Positions 54,085-62,383 of a stretch of DNA of 64,000 nt are shown one piece after another. This stretch comes from Clostridia bacterium. Its GTDB lineage: Bacteria; Bacillota; Clostridia; Oscillospirales; Acutalibacteraceae. Location of the stretch: positions 62,001 through 126,000 of the forward strand of contig JAFXAK010000022.1 in assembly GCA_017517135.1 (NCBI GenBank). The letters are read 5' to 3'. Under the pieces are notes generated by a model, which worked only from the letters and a program-made list of their open reading frames with translations, did not search any database and was not told the origin of the DNA. How positions within the stretch are numbered: position 1 is the first letter of the stretch; the number at the start of each line of letters is the position of its first letter. The position numbers and the translations under genes are program-made.

Positions 54085-56571
54085 ATGGATAATTATCTTA
54101 ATCAGGTTCTCAGCGACAGATATGAAATCAAAGAGATAATCGGTGTAGGCGGTATGGCTGTTGTTTACAAGGCATATGACCGTTTGGATGACAGAATTGT
54201 TGCTGTCAAGATTCTTAAAGACGAATATCTTGCAAACGAAGAATTCAGACGACGCTTCAAGAATGAATCAAAAGCCATAGCAGTTCTTTCGCATCCGAAT
54301 ATTGTAAAGGTATATGATGTCAGCTTCGGAGAGACGCTGCAGTATATTGTTATGGAGCATGTTGAGGGTATAACCTTAAAGGAATATATCCAGAGACAGA
54401 AGGCTGTGGATTGGAAAGAGGCTATTCACTTTGTGATCCAGATTCTCAGAGCTTTGCAGCACGCTCACGATAAGGGTATTATTCACAGAGACATAAAGCC
54501 TCAGAATATTCTTATTCTGCCTAATGCATCCATTAAGGTTACCGATTTCGGTATCGCAAGATTCAACAGAGGAGAAATCCGTTCTGTTGTTGACAGCGGT
54601 GCTATCGGTTCTGTTCATTATGTAAGTCCCGAGCAGGCAAGAGGGGATTATACAGATGAAAAATCAGATATTTATTCTGTGGGTGTTGTTATTTATGAAA
54701 TGCTCACGGGTAAACTGCCCTTCGATTCGGATAATGACGATTCTGTTGTTCTTATGCAGATGCAGCAGGATGCAGAAAAGCCCAGCGCAATCAATCCCTC
54801 TATCCCCCTGGGACTTGAACAGATAACCCTGAGAGCAATGCAGAAAAATCCTGCCGACAGATATCAGTCTGCAGCGGAATTTCTGCTTGATCTTGATGAA
54901 TTCAAGCGTAATCCTCTTATAAAGTTTGATTATTCTTATCTTCTGGACAAGAATCCCACGAAGTACATTAATACCGCTGTGTCTCCCGTTCCCTCTTCTC
55001 CCGTAAGAATACTTGAGGAGGACGAGGAAGAGTATGACGAATATGAAGACGATGAAGAAGAAACAAGAAATATGACTCTGCCGATTCTTGCCGGTGTTGC
55101 CATTTCACTTGTTCTTATCGTTGGTGTTATTATACTTTTCGCCTTTGCCGATCCGATAAAGTCTATGTTCGGTGATTCGGGCACCTCTCAGTCACAGGAG
55201 GGAAGCTTTTTGAGCAAGCTTGATATTTTCGGCTGGTTTACGGATGATAAGATTGAAGTCCCCTATTTTGTGAATATGACATTTGAAGAAGCACTCGAAA
55301 AATATCCCGATCTTGTTATAGAAAATCCCCCCCGATATGAATATAATTCCGTTTACGAATACGGAAAAATCTGTTCTCAGATACCTGAAGCCGGTAAAAA
55401 GGTATCAAAGGATACTGTTATAAAGCTTACTGTTGCAACAAGCAGCGAAATGGTGCTTATAAGCGATGTTATCGGACTTAACTATGTTGAAGCGGAAACA
55501 ACCCTTCGAGCACTTGGTCTTAAGGTTGAGCTTGTTGCGGCTACAGATAATTCCGTACCCGAGGGAGAGGTGCTTAATACCGATCCCAGTATCAATACTT
55601 ATATTGAATACCAGGGTACCGTATATGTTTATTATGCAACGGCAAGCAAGGATATTGCTACTGCAAGAGTTCCCAATGTTGTAGGTGACGAGCTTGATAT
55701 AGCAAAAGCAAAAATCGAGGCAGCAGGCCTTAAAGTAGGCGCAACCTATTATGATTCAAGCTCACCGGCTCTGAAGGATTTTGTTATAGGACAGGACCTT
55801 GCAGGCGGAAGCTCGGTAAACCGCGGTGTGTATGTTAACCTTGTTATCGGTAACGGCGTACCGGCATCTGCAACAGCTGATATTACGATTTCGCTTCCGA
55901 ATCTTGAAGGAGCCCCCAAGGCAACCGTCAAAACTTATCTCAATAATAATGCATACGATATTTTCTCAGGTGTCAAGCTTGACGGCTCTGATTATGACCT
56001 GAGCTTTACGGGATCAGGAGAAGAGAACACCTTTAAGATTTATGTTGACACAACCCTGATATACACAGGAACAATCAACTTCAACACAGAGCCTCCCACG
56101 GTGGATAATGTTGTTTCCTATGCTTATGTTGAAAAGAAAACCGTTCCCGATGTTGTAGGGCTTACAAAGGAAGCGGCATTAAAGGCTCTTAACGATGCAG
56201 GCTTTACCAAGGTTACTCAGACAACTCAGTTCAGCGATACCGTTGCTGCAGGAACCGTAATTTCGCAGACTCCCGTATACAGCGAGCTTGCAAAGTATTT
56301 CACAACAACCAATGTTACTGTTGTTATAAGTCTCGGGGCTGAGGATGCAACAGATGTTGATGTGCCTGTAACTCCTGGCGAAACCACAACAAAACCGTCA
56401 GAAGATACTGAGGAAACTACAGCACCCTCAACCCAGGAAACAACAACTGTTCCTCCCGAGGTTGAAAGCACAACCCGTCCGCCTGTTGTTCAGGAAACAA
56501 CAACTGTTTTACAGCAGGAGACAACAACTGCTAACAACTCAGCAAAAGAAACAACAACCAAGGCAGAATAA
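54085..56571 (+). CDS. prkC: Ser/Thr protein kinase PrkC/PknB with PASTA domains
   Basis: An 828-residue membrane kinase. Kinase domain 1-270: Gly loop VGGMAVV, ATP Lys42, HRDIKPQN with Asp136, DFG (154-156). An acidic stretch (311-326) precedes the transmembrane helix (331-354). Outside are three PASTA domains (about 392-606), an Ig-like region (about 612-705), a fourth PASTA (VPDVVGLTKEAALKAL, about 706-775) and a Thr/Glu/Pro tail with ETTT units (776-828). PASTA domains bind muropeptides; the kinase tunes wall synthesis and spore germination in Bacillus. Confidence 0.95.
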   Translation: MDNYLNQVLSDRYEIKEIIGVGGMAVVYKAYDRLDDRIVAVKILKDEYLANEEFRRRFKNESKAIAVLSHPNIVKVYDVSFGETLQYIVMEHVEGITLKEYIQRQKAVDWKEAIHFVIQILRALQHAHDKGIIHRDIKPQNILILPNASIKVTDFGIARFNRGEIRSVVDSGAIGSVHYVSPEQARGDYTDEKSDIYSVGVVIYEMLTGKLPFDSDNDDSVVLMQMQQDAEKPSAINPSIPLGLEQITLRAMQKNPADRYQSAAEFLLDLDEFKRNPLIKFDYSYLLDKNPTKYINTAVSPVPSSPVRILEEDEEEYDEYEDDEEETRNMTLPILAGVAISLVLIVGVIILFAFADPIKSMFGDSGTSQSQEGSFLSKLDIFGWFTDDKIEVPYFVNMTFEEALEKYPDLVIENPPRYEYNSVYEYGKICSQIPEAGKKVSKDTVIKLTVATSSEMVLISDVIGLNYVEAETTLRALGLKVELVAATDNSVPEGEVLNTDPSINTYIEYQGTVYVYYATASKDIATARVPNVVGDELDIAKAKIEAAGLKVGATYYDSSSPALKDFVIGQDLAGGSSVNRGVYVNLVIGNGVPASATADITISLPNLEGAPKATVKTYLNNNAYDIFSGVKLDGSDYDLSFTGSGEENTFKIYVDTTLIYTGTINFNTEPPTVDNVVSYAYVEKKTVPDVVGLTKEAALKALNDAGFTKVTQTTQFSDTVAAGTVISQTPVYSELAKYFTTTNVTVVISLGAEDATDVDVPVTPGETTTKPSEDTEETTAPSTQETTTVPPEVESTTRPPVVQETTTVLQQETTTANNSAKETTTKAE

Positions 56572-56601
56572 TTATCCTCAGATATATTAACGGAGAAAAG
56601 A

Positions 56602-57483
56602 ATGTTAATAAAAGGAACTATAATCCAATCAATCAGCGGCTTTTACTATATTGAAGCCGCTGATGCGGTTTATGAATGTAAGGCAAGAGGAAGCTTCAGA
56701 AAAAACAATATGTCACCGCTGGTCGGTGATACTGTTGATTTTGAGATGAACGGGGAGAGAGGAACTGTTGTAAAGATTTATGACAGAAAAAATTTCCTTA
56801 TCCGTCCGCCTGTTGCCAATATAGATATTTTATTTATCGTAGCTTCCGCCGATAAGCCGCGTCCTAATTTGTTTATTATTGATAAGCTGACGGCATTTGC
56901 AGTTTATCATAACATAAAGCCCGTTATTGTTTTTTCAAAAACCGATTTGTGCGATGTTTCACAATATGTTGAAATTTACAAAAAGGCAGGTTTTACGGTT
57001 ATTACCTGCTCGGCACAAAACGGAGAGGGCTTTGATGATTTCAAGGAGCTTGTAAACGGCAGAATATGTGCCTTTACGGGAAATTCCGGTGTCGGAAAGT
57101 CCAGTATATTAAATGCCATACTCCCCGAATTACAGCTTGAAACAAATGAGATAAGCGATAAACTGGGACGAGGCAGACATACAACAAGAAGTGTAACTCT
57201 TTATAAGATGCTTGGCGGTTATATTGCCGATACTCCCGGATTTTCGTCTATTGATTTTGAGACTAACGGTGAGAAAATCTTTAAGGATGACCTCCCTGAC
57301 TGTTTTCCCGAGTTCGGTCAGTTTACGGGAAGCTGTAAATTTTCTCTGTCCTGCTCTCATACTGCCGATAAAGGCTGTGCGGTTGTTGAGGCTGTAAAAA
57401 ACGGATTGATACCGTCTGAGCGTCACGAAAGCTACTGTAAAATGTATGAAGAGGTAAAATCCCTGAAAAAATGGGAATTATAA
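56602..57483 (+). CDS. rsgA: Ribosome small subunit-dependent GTPase RsgA
   Basis: A 293-residue circularly permuted GTPase. Order: OB fold at the N-terminus, G4 FSKTDLCD, then G1 GNSGVGKSS, G2 RHTTRSVTLY, G3 DTPG, and a zinc site SCKFSLSCSH...GCAV. It acts in late 30S assembly. The genes rpe and thiN, next in Bacillus, are not present; two very short reading frames follow. Confidence 0.96.
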   Translation: MLIKGTIIQSISGFYYIEAADAVYECKARGSFRKNNMSPLVGDTVDFEMNGERGTVVKIYDRKNFLIRPPVANIDILFIVASADKPRPNLFIIDKLTAFAVYHNIKPVIVFSKTDLCDVSQYVEIYKKAGFTVITCSAQNGEGFDDFKELVNGRICAFTGNSGVGKSSILNAILPELQLETNEISDKLGRGRHTTRSVTLYKMLGGYIADTPGFSSIDFETNGEKIFKDDLPDCFPEFGQFTGSCKFSLSCSHTADKGCAVVEAVKNGLIPSERHESYCKMYEEVKSLKKWEL

Positions 57484-57593
57484 TATTATAAAGATATTCC
57501 GTTGAAAATATCGGCACATTTTTTGGTCCTTGTGCGTATAATTAACCGAGAACTGTTTTTATAAGCAATTAAGCTTGAGTTTGAGGTGTTGGT

Positions 57594-57743
57594 ATGAGGA
57601 GAAGAAAATGTTCCGGCGGATTTGTTTTTGTTGCATTCGGAATAGGTTTATTTTTTGCGTATTGTTTTCCTGCAAAAGCCCTGATTATTGCTCTTGCTGC
57701 AGTGCTTATAGCAACAGGTATTTTTATGATCAAGGGTTGCTGA
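57594..57743 (+). CDS. 49-residue membrane protein of unknown function
   Basis: A short frame from ATG 57594, with GAGGTG about eight bases upstream. The protein starts with the basic MRRRK, followed by two hydrophobic stretches: GGFVFVAFGIGLFFAYCF and ALIIALAAVLIATGIFMI, ending in KGC. Two transmembrane helices with a short Pro-Ala-Lys turn are predicted by eye. Its stop is at 57741-57743 and GGAGGG for the next frame starts right after. I infer a real gene from the ribosome site, composition and operon position; no function is known. Confidence 0.55.
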   Translation: MRRRKCSGGFVFVAFGIGLFFAYCFPAKALIIALAAVLIATGIFMIKGC

Positions 57744-57755
57744 GGAGGGATTCAA

Positions 57756-57821
57756 CTGCGTATTATCGTAATAAACAGTCCTAAATTTTTCAGACCGTTT
57801 TTTAAGATGTTTTGCAAATGA
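57756..57821 (+). CDS. spoVM: SpoVM-like sporulation peptide, CTG start
   Basis: A 21-codon frame after a perfect GGAGGG (57744-57749), starting at CTG 57756. From that codon the peptide reads (M)RIIVINSPKFF..., then a basic, aromatic stretch to Lys21. Ile6, Pro9, Lys10 and Phe11 fall at the same positions as in Bacillus SpoVM (MKFYTIKLPKFL...), where Pro9 is needed to sense membrane curvature. No ATG, GTG or TTG is in frame upstream before a stop at 57741. The place after prkC-rsgA is the same as in Bacillus. It would set the spore coat base on the forespore. Confidence 0.6.
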   Translation: MRIIVINSPKFFRPFFKMFCK

Positions 57822-57829
57822 AGTTTAGG

Positions 57830-57856
57830 GTGAAGCACAGCTTCACTCTTTCTTTG
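57830..57856 (+). terminator. Terminator of the prpC to spoVM block
   Basis: GTGAAGC (57830-57836) and GCTTCAC (57840-57846) form a perfect stem followed by TCTTTCTTTG. It lies nine bases after the SpoVM-like stop. Confidence 0.6.
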
Positions 57857-57872
57857 TATAAGGAGAAAAGGA

Positions 57873-58667
57873 ATGGAAATTAAAAGAATTAAACTGAAAA
57901 CCCTGAAAAACACAAGAGACCTCGGCGGTTTTGTCGGTGCGGATAACAGAAAAATCAAGCCAAAGCGTTTGATAAGAAGCGGTCAGCTCGGAAAAGCGAG
58001 CGATGAAGATATAAAAATTCTTACAGATACTTATAATCTTAAAACAATAGTAGATCTCAGAATGGATGCAGAGGTAAAAGAAGTCCCCGACAAAAAGCCT
58101 GCCGGGGTGGAATATATCCGTTTTCCTCTGCTTGATAACAGCTTTTTAGGTATTGCAAGAGATGAATATTCCCTGCAGTCATGGCTTAAGGTTTTTGAAA
58201 ATTCATCTGCTTCACCCGAAGAGCTTTTCGGTGAAATGTATGTTAAAATATTGATGTCTGACAAAGTTGTGTCTATGGTAGGCGAGTTTTTCGATTTGCT
58301 CATAAATCAGACTGAAGGTTCCGTTCTTTGGCATTGCTCTGCCGGTAAGGACAGAGTAGGCGTTGTTACTGCCTTGGTTTTGTCTGCCCTCGGAGTTGAC
58401 AGAGAAACTATAATCGAAGATTATCTGATGACAGACTATTTTTCACGCTCAGCAAATCTCAAGGCGCATATTTTTTTGCCGTTAAAGATAAAAAACGCGA
58501 AAGTCAGAAAATGTATCTATGTTCTTTTGGGTGTAAAGAGAGAATATATGGAAAATATTTTCAGTATTATAGACAGAGATTACGGCTCAACCGAAAAATT
58601 CTTATCTGAGCGTTTCGGTATAGACGAAGCAAAGATTAATGAGTTAAGAAAAAATTATCTTGAATAA
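57873..58667 (+). CDS. Protein tyrosine/serine phosphatase (Y_phosphatase3 family)
   Basis: A 264-residue phosphatase with the loop WHCSAGKDRVGVV near residue 151, matching the P-loop HCxxGKDRT with catalytic Cys and Arg, and an upstream Asp-rich substrate region starting NTRDLGG. No signal peptide. It may act on phosphotyrosine, phosphoserine or a small molecule. AAGGAGAAAAGG precedes ATG. Confidence 0.9.
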   Translation: MEIKRIKLKTLKNTRDLGGFVGADNRKIKPKRLIRSGQLGKASDEDIKILTDTYNLKTIVDLRMDAEVKEVPDKKPAGVEYIRFPLLDNSFLGIARDEYSLQSWLKVFENSSASPEELFGEMYVKILMSDKVVSMVGEFFDLLINQTEGSVLWHCSAGKDRVGVVTALVLSALGVDRETIIEDYLMTDYFSRSANLKAHIFLPLKIKNAKVRKCIYVLLGVKREYMENIFSIIDRDYGSTEKFLSERFGIDEAKINELRKNYLE

Positions 58668-58680
58668 AGGAAATTGCCTT

Positions 58681-59529
58681 ATGAAAAACTGTGAAATAAA
58701 TATAAGAGATCCGTTTGTGCTGAAAAAAGACAGAAAATATTATATGTACGGCACAAGAGCCGCTGATTTCGGTATAAAAACAGCCGGCTTCGATGTTTAT
58801 GTGAGTGCCGATCTGGAAAACTGGTCCGAGCCGAAGCAAGTGTTTTTCTCTGAAAAATACGGCTTGAACAAGTCCTCAAACTGGGCACCCGAGGTGCACG
58901 AATATAACGGAAAATATTATATGTTTGCAACCTTTGAGCAGCCCAACGGCAACAGAGGTACATATTCTTTGGTTTCCGATGCACCTGATAAGGAATTCGT
59001 GCTTTGCAGTAAAACTGCTCTTACACCTGCACAGTGGATGAGCCTTGACGGCACTTTGTATATTGATAAAAACGGTGAGCCGTATCTTGTTTTCTGCCAC
59101 GAGCATGTGCAGATACTTAACGGAACTATATGCTTTATGAAGCTTAATAAAGAGCTTTCCGAGGCTGTAAGTGAGCCGGTTTTTATGTTCAGCGGTAAAG
59201 AGGCATACACCGCCTGTCACAGCGAGGACGGAAGATATGTAACAGACGGACCTTTTATGTATGAGGGCAAAAACGGCAGACTTTATATGATATGGTCAAC
59301 CTGTGCAAACGGCTATCATCAATGTCTTGCTGTATCGGATAACGGACAATTGGACGGCAACTGGATTCAGCTTGAACCTATTTTTACCGAAGACGGCGGA
59401 CACGGTATGCTGTTCAGAGATTTTGAAGGAAATCTGAAACTCACACTTCATTGTCCTAATATTTCACTCAAAGAACATCCTGTGTTTTTCGATATGGAAG
59501 ATACGGGAGACAGACTTTCAGTAAAATAA
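58681..59529 (+). CDS. GH43-like glycoside hydrolase
   Basis: A 282-residue protein of the five-bladed propeller family GH43. NIRDPFVLKK near residue 5 has the catalytic base Asp, later SLDGTLYIDKNGEPYLVF (Asp), and WAPEVHEYNGKYYMFAT near 60 plus VTDGPFMYEGKNGRLYMIWST near 180. No signal peptide, so it acts in the cytoplasm or is a metabolic variant. Typical substrates are arabinose- or xylose-containing oligosaccharides. ATG 58681 is chosen with AGGAAATTGCC upstream. Confidence 0.82.
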   Translation: MKNCEINIRDPFVLKKDRKYYMYGTRAADFGIKTAGFDVYVSADLENWSEPKQVFFSEKYGLNKSSNWAPEVHEYNGKYYMFATFEQPNGNRGTYSLVSDAPDKEFVLCSKTALTPAQWMSLDGTLYIDKNGEPYLVFCHEHVQILNGTICFMKLNKELSEAVSEPVFMFSGKEAYTACHSEDGRYVTDGPFMYEGKNGRLYMIWSTCANGYHQCLAVSDNGQLDGNWIQLEPIFTEDGGHGMLFRDFEGNLKLTLHCPNISLKEHPVFFDMEDTGDRLSVK

Positions 59530-59539
59530 TCAATTAAAA

Positions 59540-59574
59540 AGGGTGGCAGAAAACATTGGGTTTTCTGTCACCCT
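59540..59574 (-). terminator. Bidirectional terminator between the GH43-like gene and coaX
   Basis: AGGGTGGCAGAAAA (59540-59553) pairs with TTTTCTGTCACCCT (59561-59574). In the minus direction it is followed by TTTTTAATT, so it terminates coaX; it may also end the GH43-like transcript. Confidence 0.85.
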
Positions 59575-59581
59575 GATATTA

Positions 59582-60346
59582 TCAGCAATTTTTTTCGTAA
59601 ATCTTCATAAGACCTTTTAACAGCAGGTCTTCGTCTATTATAATGTCATGCTTGCAAAGCGGCACAATAACTGTTGAAAGACCGCCCGTTGCTACAACGG
59701 TGCATTTTTCGTTGAGCTCATCATTTATTCTTTCAATAAGTCCGTCAAGTGTCCCTGCATTGCCGTAAAGTAAACCGCTTTTTATGCAGTCAACGGTATT
59801 GCTGCCGATAACCTTTTTCGGCTTTTCAAAGGCTATTTTTGAAAGCTGTGAGGTTCTGCTTATCAGCGCATCGTGTGAAACTGCAAGGCCCGGAATAATC
59901 ATTCCTCCGATATACTGCTTTTTTGAATCAATAACAGAAACCGTTGTTGCTGTGCCCATATCAATAATAATCAGCGGTGTTTTGTATTCGCTGATACCTG
60001 CAACCGCATCCACAACAAGGTCAGAACCGAGCTGGCTCGGATTGTCAATTACAATACTCAGACCTGTTTTTATTCCCGGACCGATGACAAGCGGAGTTAT
60101 ACCGAGATATTTTTCAACTGCAGTTTTAACTGTGCTTGTAACCGCAGGCACAACGGAAGAAATTATAGCACCTGTAAAGCTTTTTTTATCAACATTGTTC
60201 ATTTCAATGGCTGTTTTAATTGTTACAACATATTCAAGAACAGTTGCTGTGTGGTTGGTTGAAAGTCTTTCGCGGAAAATAATTTTTTCGTCGTCGAAAC
60301 AGCCTATAACAATATTTGTATTTCCTATATCTATTGCAAGAATCAT
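59582..60346 (-). CDS. coaX: Type III pantothenate kinase
   Basis: A 254-residue enzyme: first step of coenzyme A synthesis, pantothenate to 4'-phosphopantothenate. Motifs: LAIDIGNTNIVIG (phosphate 1), GPGIKTGLSI, SQLGSDLVVDAVAG (Asp in active site) and IIDMGTATTVSVI (adenosine/phosphate 2). Type III enzymes are not inhibited by CoA. It lies 10 bases after the ECF transporter gene on the same transcript. Confidence 0.95.
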   Translation of the reverse strand: MILAIDIGNTNIVIGCFDDEKIIFRERLSTNHTATVLEYVVTIKTAIEMNNVDKKSFTGAIISSVVPAVTSTVKTAVEKYLGITPLVIGPGIKTGLSIVIDNPSQLGSDLVVDAVAGISEYKTPLIIIDMGTATTVSVIDSKKQYIGGMIIPGLAVSHDALISRTSQLSKIAFEKPKKVIGSNTVDCIKSGLLYGNAGTLDGLIERINDELNEKCTVVATGGLSTVIVPLCKHDIIIDEDLLLKGLMKIYEKNC

Positions 60347-60356
60347 ATTTTTCTCC

Positions 60357-60962
60357 TCATCTGATTACCTTTGATTTGTAAAGAGCCAAACCTATGGAGC
60401 CTGTTATAACGGTGCTTGCGAGCATTTCAAAAACTGCATTTACTCCTACAAAGGAACAGATAAAAATAATAACATTTTTACCGCCCATAAGCTCCTGTAC
60501 ATATTCAGTATTGCCGAAAAGTAAAATCAATGCACTCATAAACAGTACGGTATTAAGAAATGCGGCAAGAAATCCCGTGATAAAGCAGGAAATTTTTGTG
60601 CCGAGTTTTTTTACCAGTATCTTATGTAACAGCCCGATAATAAGACCGTCTAAAACTCTGGGGACGAAGCGCTGTAAAAACGCAAGAACGGGACTTATCT
60701 GAAATAATGCGGAGCCCATAGCACTCACACCGCCGATGCCGATACACTGCAGAAAGCTTGTGATTCCGAAAACGGCACCTATTGCGAGACCGCCCGTGGG
60801 ACCTAACGCTATAGCAGCTATACCGAGCGGAATAATATTAAGTGTTATTGCAAGAGGGCCGATGTTGAGATATCCCAGCGGAGTTGTGGACATAATCAGC
60901 ATTATAGCCGTGAACAAGGCAAGCAAAACAAGCCTTGTCACCTTTTCTTTGGATTTAGTCAT
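60357..60962 (-). CDS. ECF transporter S component, likely pantothenate (PanT-like)
   Basis: A 201-residue membrane protein with about six hydrophobic helices and the S-component start RLVLLALFTAIMLIMSTTPLGYLNIGPLAITLN followed by GIAAIALGPTGGLAIGAVFGITSF. These are family hallmarks. The cargo is inferred from co-transcription with coaX and the divergent coaBC. EcfA and EcfT are not encoded here. GGAGGTC precedes ATG. Confidence 0.85.
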   Translation of the reverse strand: MTKSKEKVTRLVLLALFTAIMLIMSTTPLGYLNIGPLAITLNIIPLGIAAIALGPTGGLAIGAVFGITSFLQCIGIGGVSAMGSALFQISPVLAFLQRFVPRVLDGLIIGLLHKILVKKLGTKISCFITGFLAAFLNTVLFMSALILLFGNTEYVQELMGGKNVIIFICSFVGVNAVFEMLASTVITGSIGLALYKSKVIR

Positions 60963-61115
60963 GAGAAGACCTCCTCAAAATGTTATTATTCTCAAAAGAG
61001 ATACAATACAAATTTGATTATATCATATTTTTTTTGCTGTGTATATATCTTTTTTGGTAAATATATGTTATACTTTAACGGTAAAATTCATTTTCCGCAG
61101 TAAAGGACTGATATT

Positions 61116-62309
61116 ATGCTTAAAGGAAAAACTGTTGTGCTTGCAGTTACCGGCAGTATTGCAGCGTATAAAATAGCAAATCTTGCAAGAATGTTAAAAA
61201 AACTGCATTGTGATGTTCATGTGCTTATGACACAGAATGCAACCAACTTTATAACTCCCATAACCTTCGAATCGCTTATTGGAACCAAATGTCTTATAGA
61301 TACCTTTGACAGGAATTTTGAGTTCAGCGTAGAGCATGTAGCCCTTGCAAAAAGAGCCGATGTTGTGCTCGTAGCACCTGCTTCCGCAAATGTTATAGGT
61401 AAAATTGCAAACGGACTTGCAGACGATATGCTTACTACCACGGTTATGGCATGTCCTTGCAAGAAAATCGTTTCTCCTGCGATGAATCACAATATGTTTC
61501 ATAATCCCATTGTTAAGGATAATATCCGTAAGCTTAAGGATTTCGGATATGAAATAATAGAGCCTGATAACGGTATGCTTGCAAACGGTGATATAGGTGA
61601 CGGCAGAATGCCTGATGAAGAAATACTGCTCGAATATATACTCAAAGAAATTGCCTGTGAAAAAGACCTTATCGGCAAAAAAATTCTTATAACTGCGGGG
61701 GCTACCAGAGAAAGCATAGATCCCGTCCGTTTTATAACAAACCATTCAAGCGGAAAAATGGGTATAGCTCTTGCAAAAGCGGCAATGCTCAGAGGGGCAG
61801 AGGTAACCTTGGTTGCCGCTCATACAGATGTTGCGCTGCCTATTTTTGTAAAAACAATCAATGTTGAATCTGCAGAAGATATGTTCAATGCCGTAACGGA
61901 AAATATGCACTCGTACGATTGTATTATCAAGGCTGCAGCCGTTGCGGATTATACACCTGTTTCGGTTGCGGACAGTAAAATAAAAAAAGGCGACGGTGAT
62001 ATGTCAATAGAGCTTAAACGCACGAAAGACATTCTTGCTTTCCTTGGTGAAAACAAAAAGCAAGGGCAGTTTATATGCGGTTTTTCTATGGAAACGGATA
62101 ATGTTATTGAAAATTCAAGAAAGAAGCTTGAAAAGAAAAACTGCGATATGATTTGTGCAAATTCTCTCAGAGCACAAGGGGCGGGCTTCGCTACAGATAC
62201 AAACATAATAACGCTTATTACCAAAAACGCTGAAACACAGCTGCCGATGCTCTCCAAAATAGAAGCTGCACACAGAATTCTGACAGAAATATTCTCTGTT
62301 GAAGGCTGA
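61116..62309 (+). CDS. coaBC: Bifunctional phosphopantothenoylcysteine decarboxylase/synthetase
   Basis: A 397-residue fusion. The N-terminal half is the FMN decarboxylase CoaC: KTVVLAVTGSIAAYK, HVALAKRADVVLVAPASANVIGKIANGLADD, PAMNHNMF (His/Asn active site). The C-terminal half (from about 190) is synthetase CoaB: ITAGATRESIDPVRFITNHSSGKMG and AAVADYTP, ending with KKNCDMICANSL. It makes 4'-phosphopantetheine. It is divergent from the pantothenate uptake and kinase genes. Confidence 0.96.
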   Translation: MLKGKTVVLAVTGSIAAYKIANLARMLKKLHCDVHVLMTQNATNFITPITFESLIGTKCLIDTFDRNFEFSVEHVALAKRADVVLVAPASANVIGKIANGLADDMLTTTVMACPCKKIVSPAMNHNMFHNPIVKDNIRKLKDFGYEIIEPDNGMLANGDIGDGRMPDEEILLEYILKEIACEKDLIGKKILITAGATRESIDPVRFITNHSSGKMGIALAKAAMLRGAEVTLVAAHTDVALPIFVKTINVESAEDMFNAVTENMHSYDCIIKAAAVADYTPVSVADSKIKKGDGDMSIELKRTKDILAFLGENKKQGQFICGFSMETDNVIENSRKKLEKKNCDMICANSLRAQGAGFATDTNIITLITKNAETQLPMLSKIEAAHRILTEIFSVEG

Positions 62310-62383
62310 ATAATTTTTGTTGTTGAATTATATCCCGAAGCGGTTTATAATAAGTATGAATATTGAGGAAAGAAGGATTTAAT

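Noticed and set aside
60963-61115. Possible riboswitch between the pantothenate transporter gene and coaBC
   Set aside because: The 150-base gap is AT-rich with TATAAT-like boxes only; no conserved aptamer core was seen.
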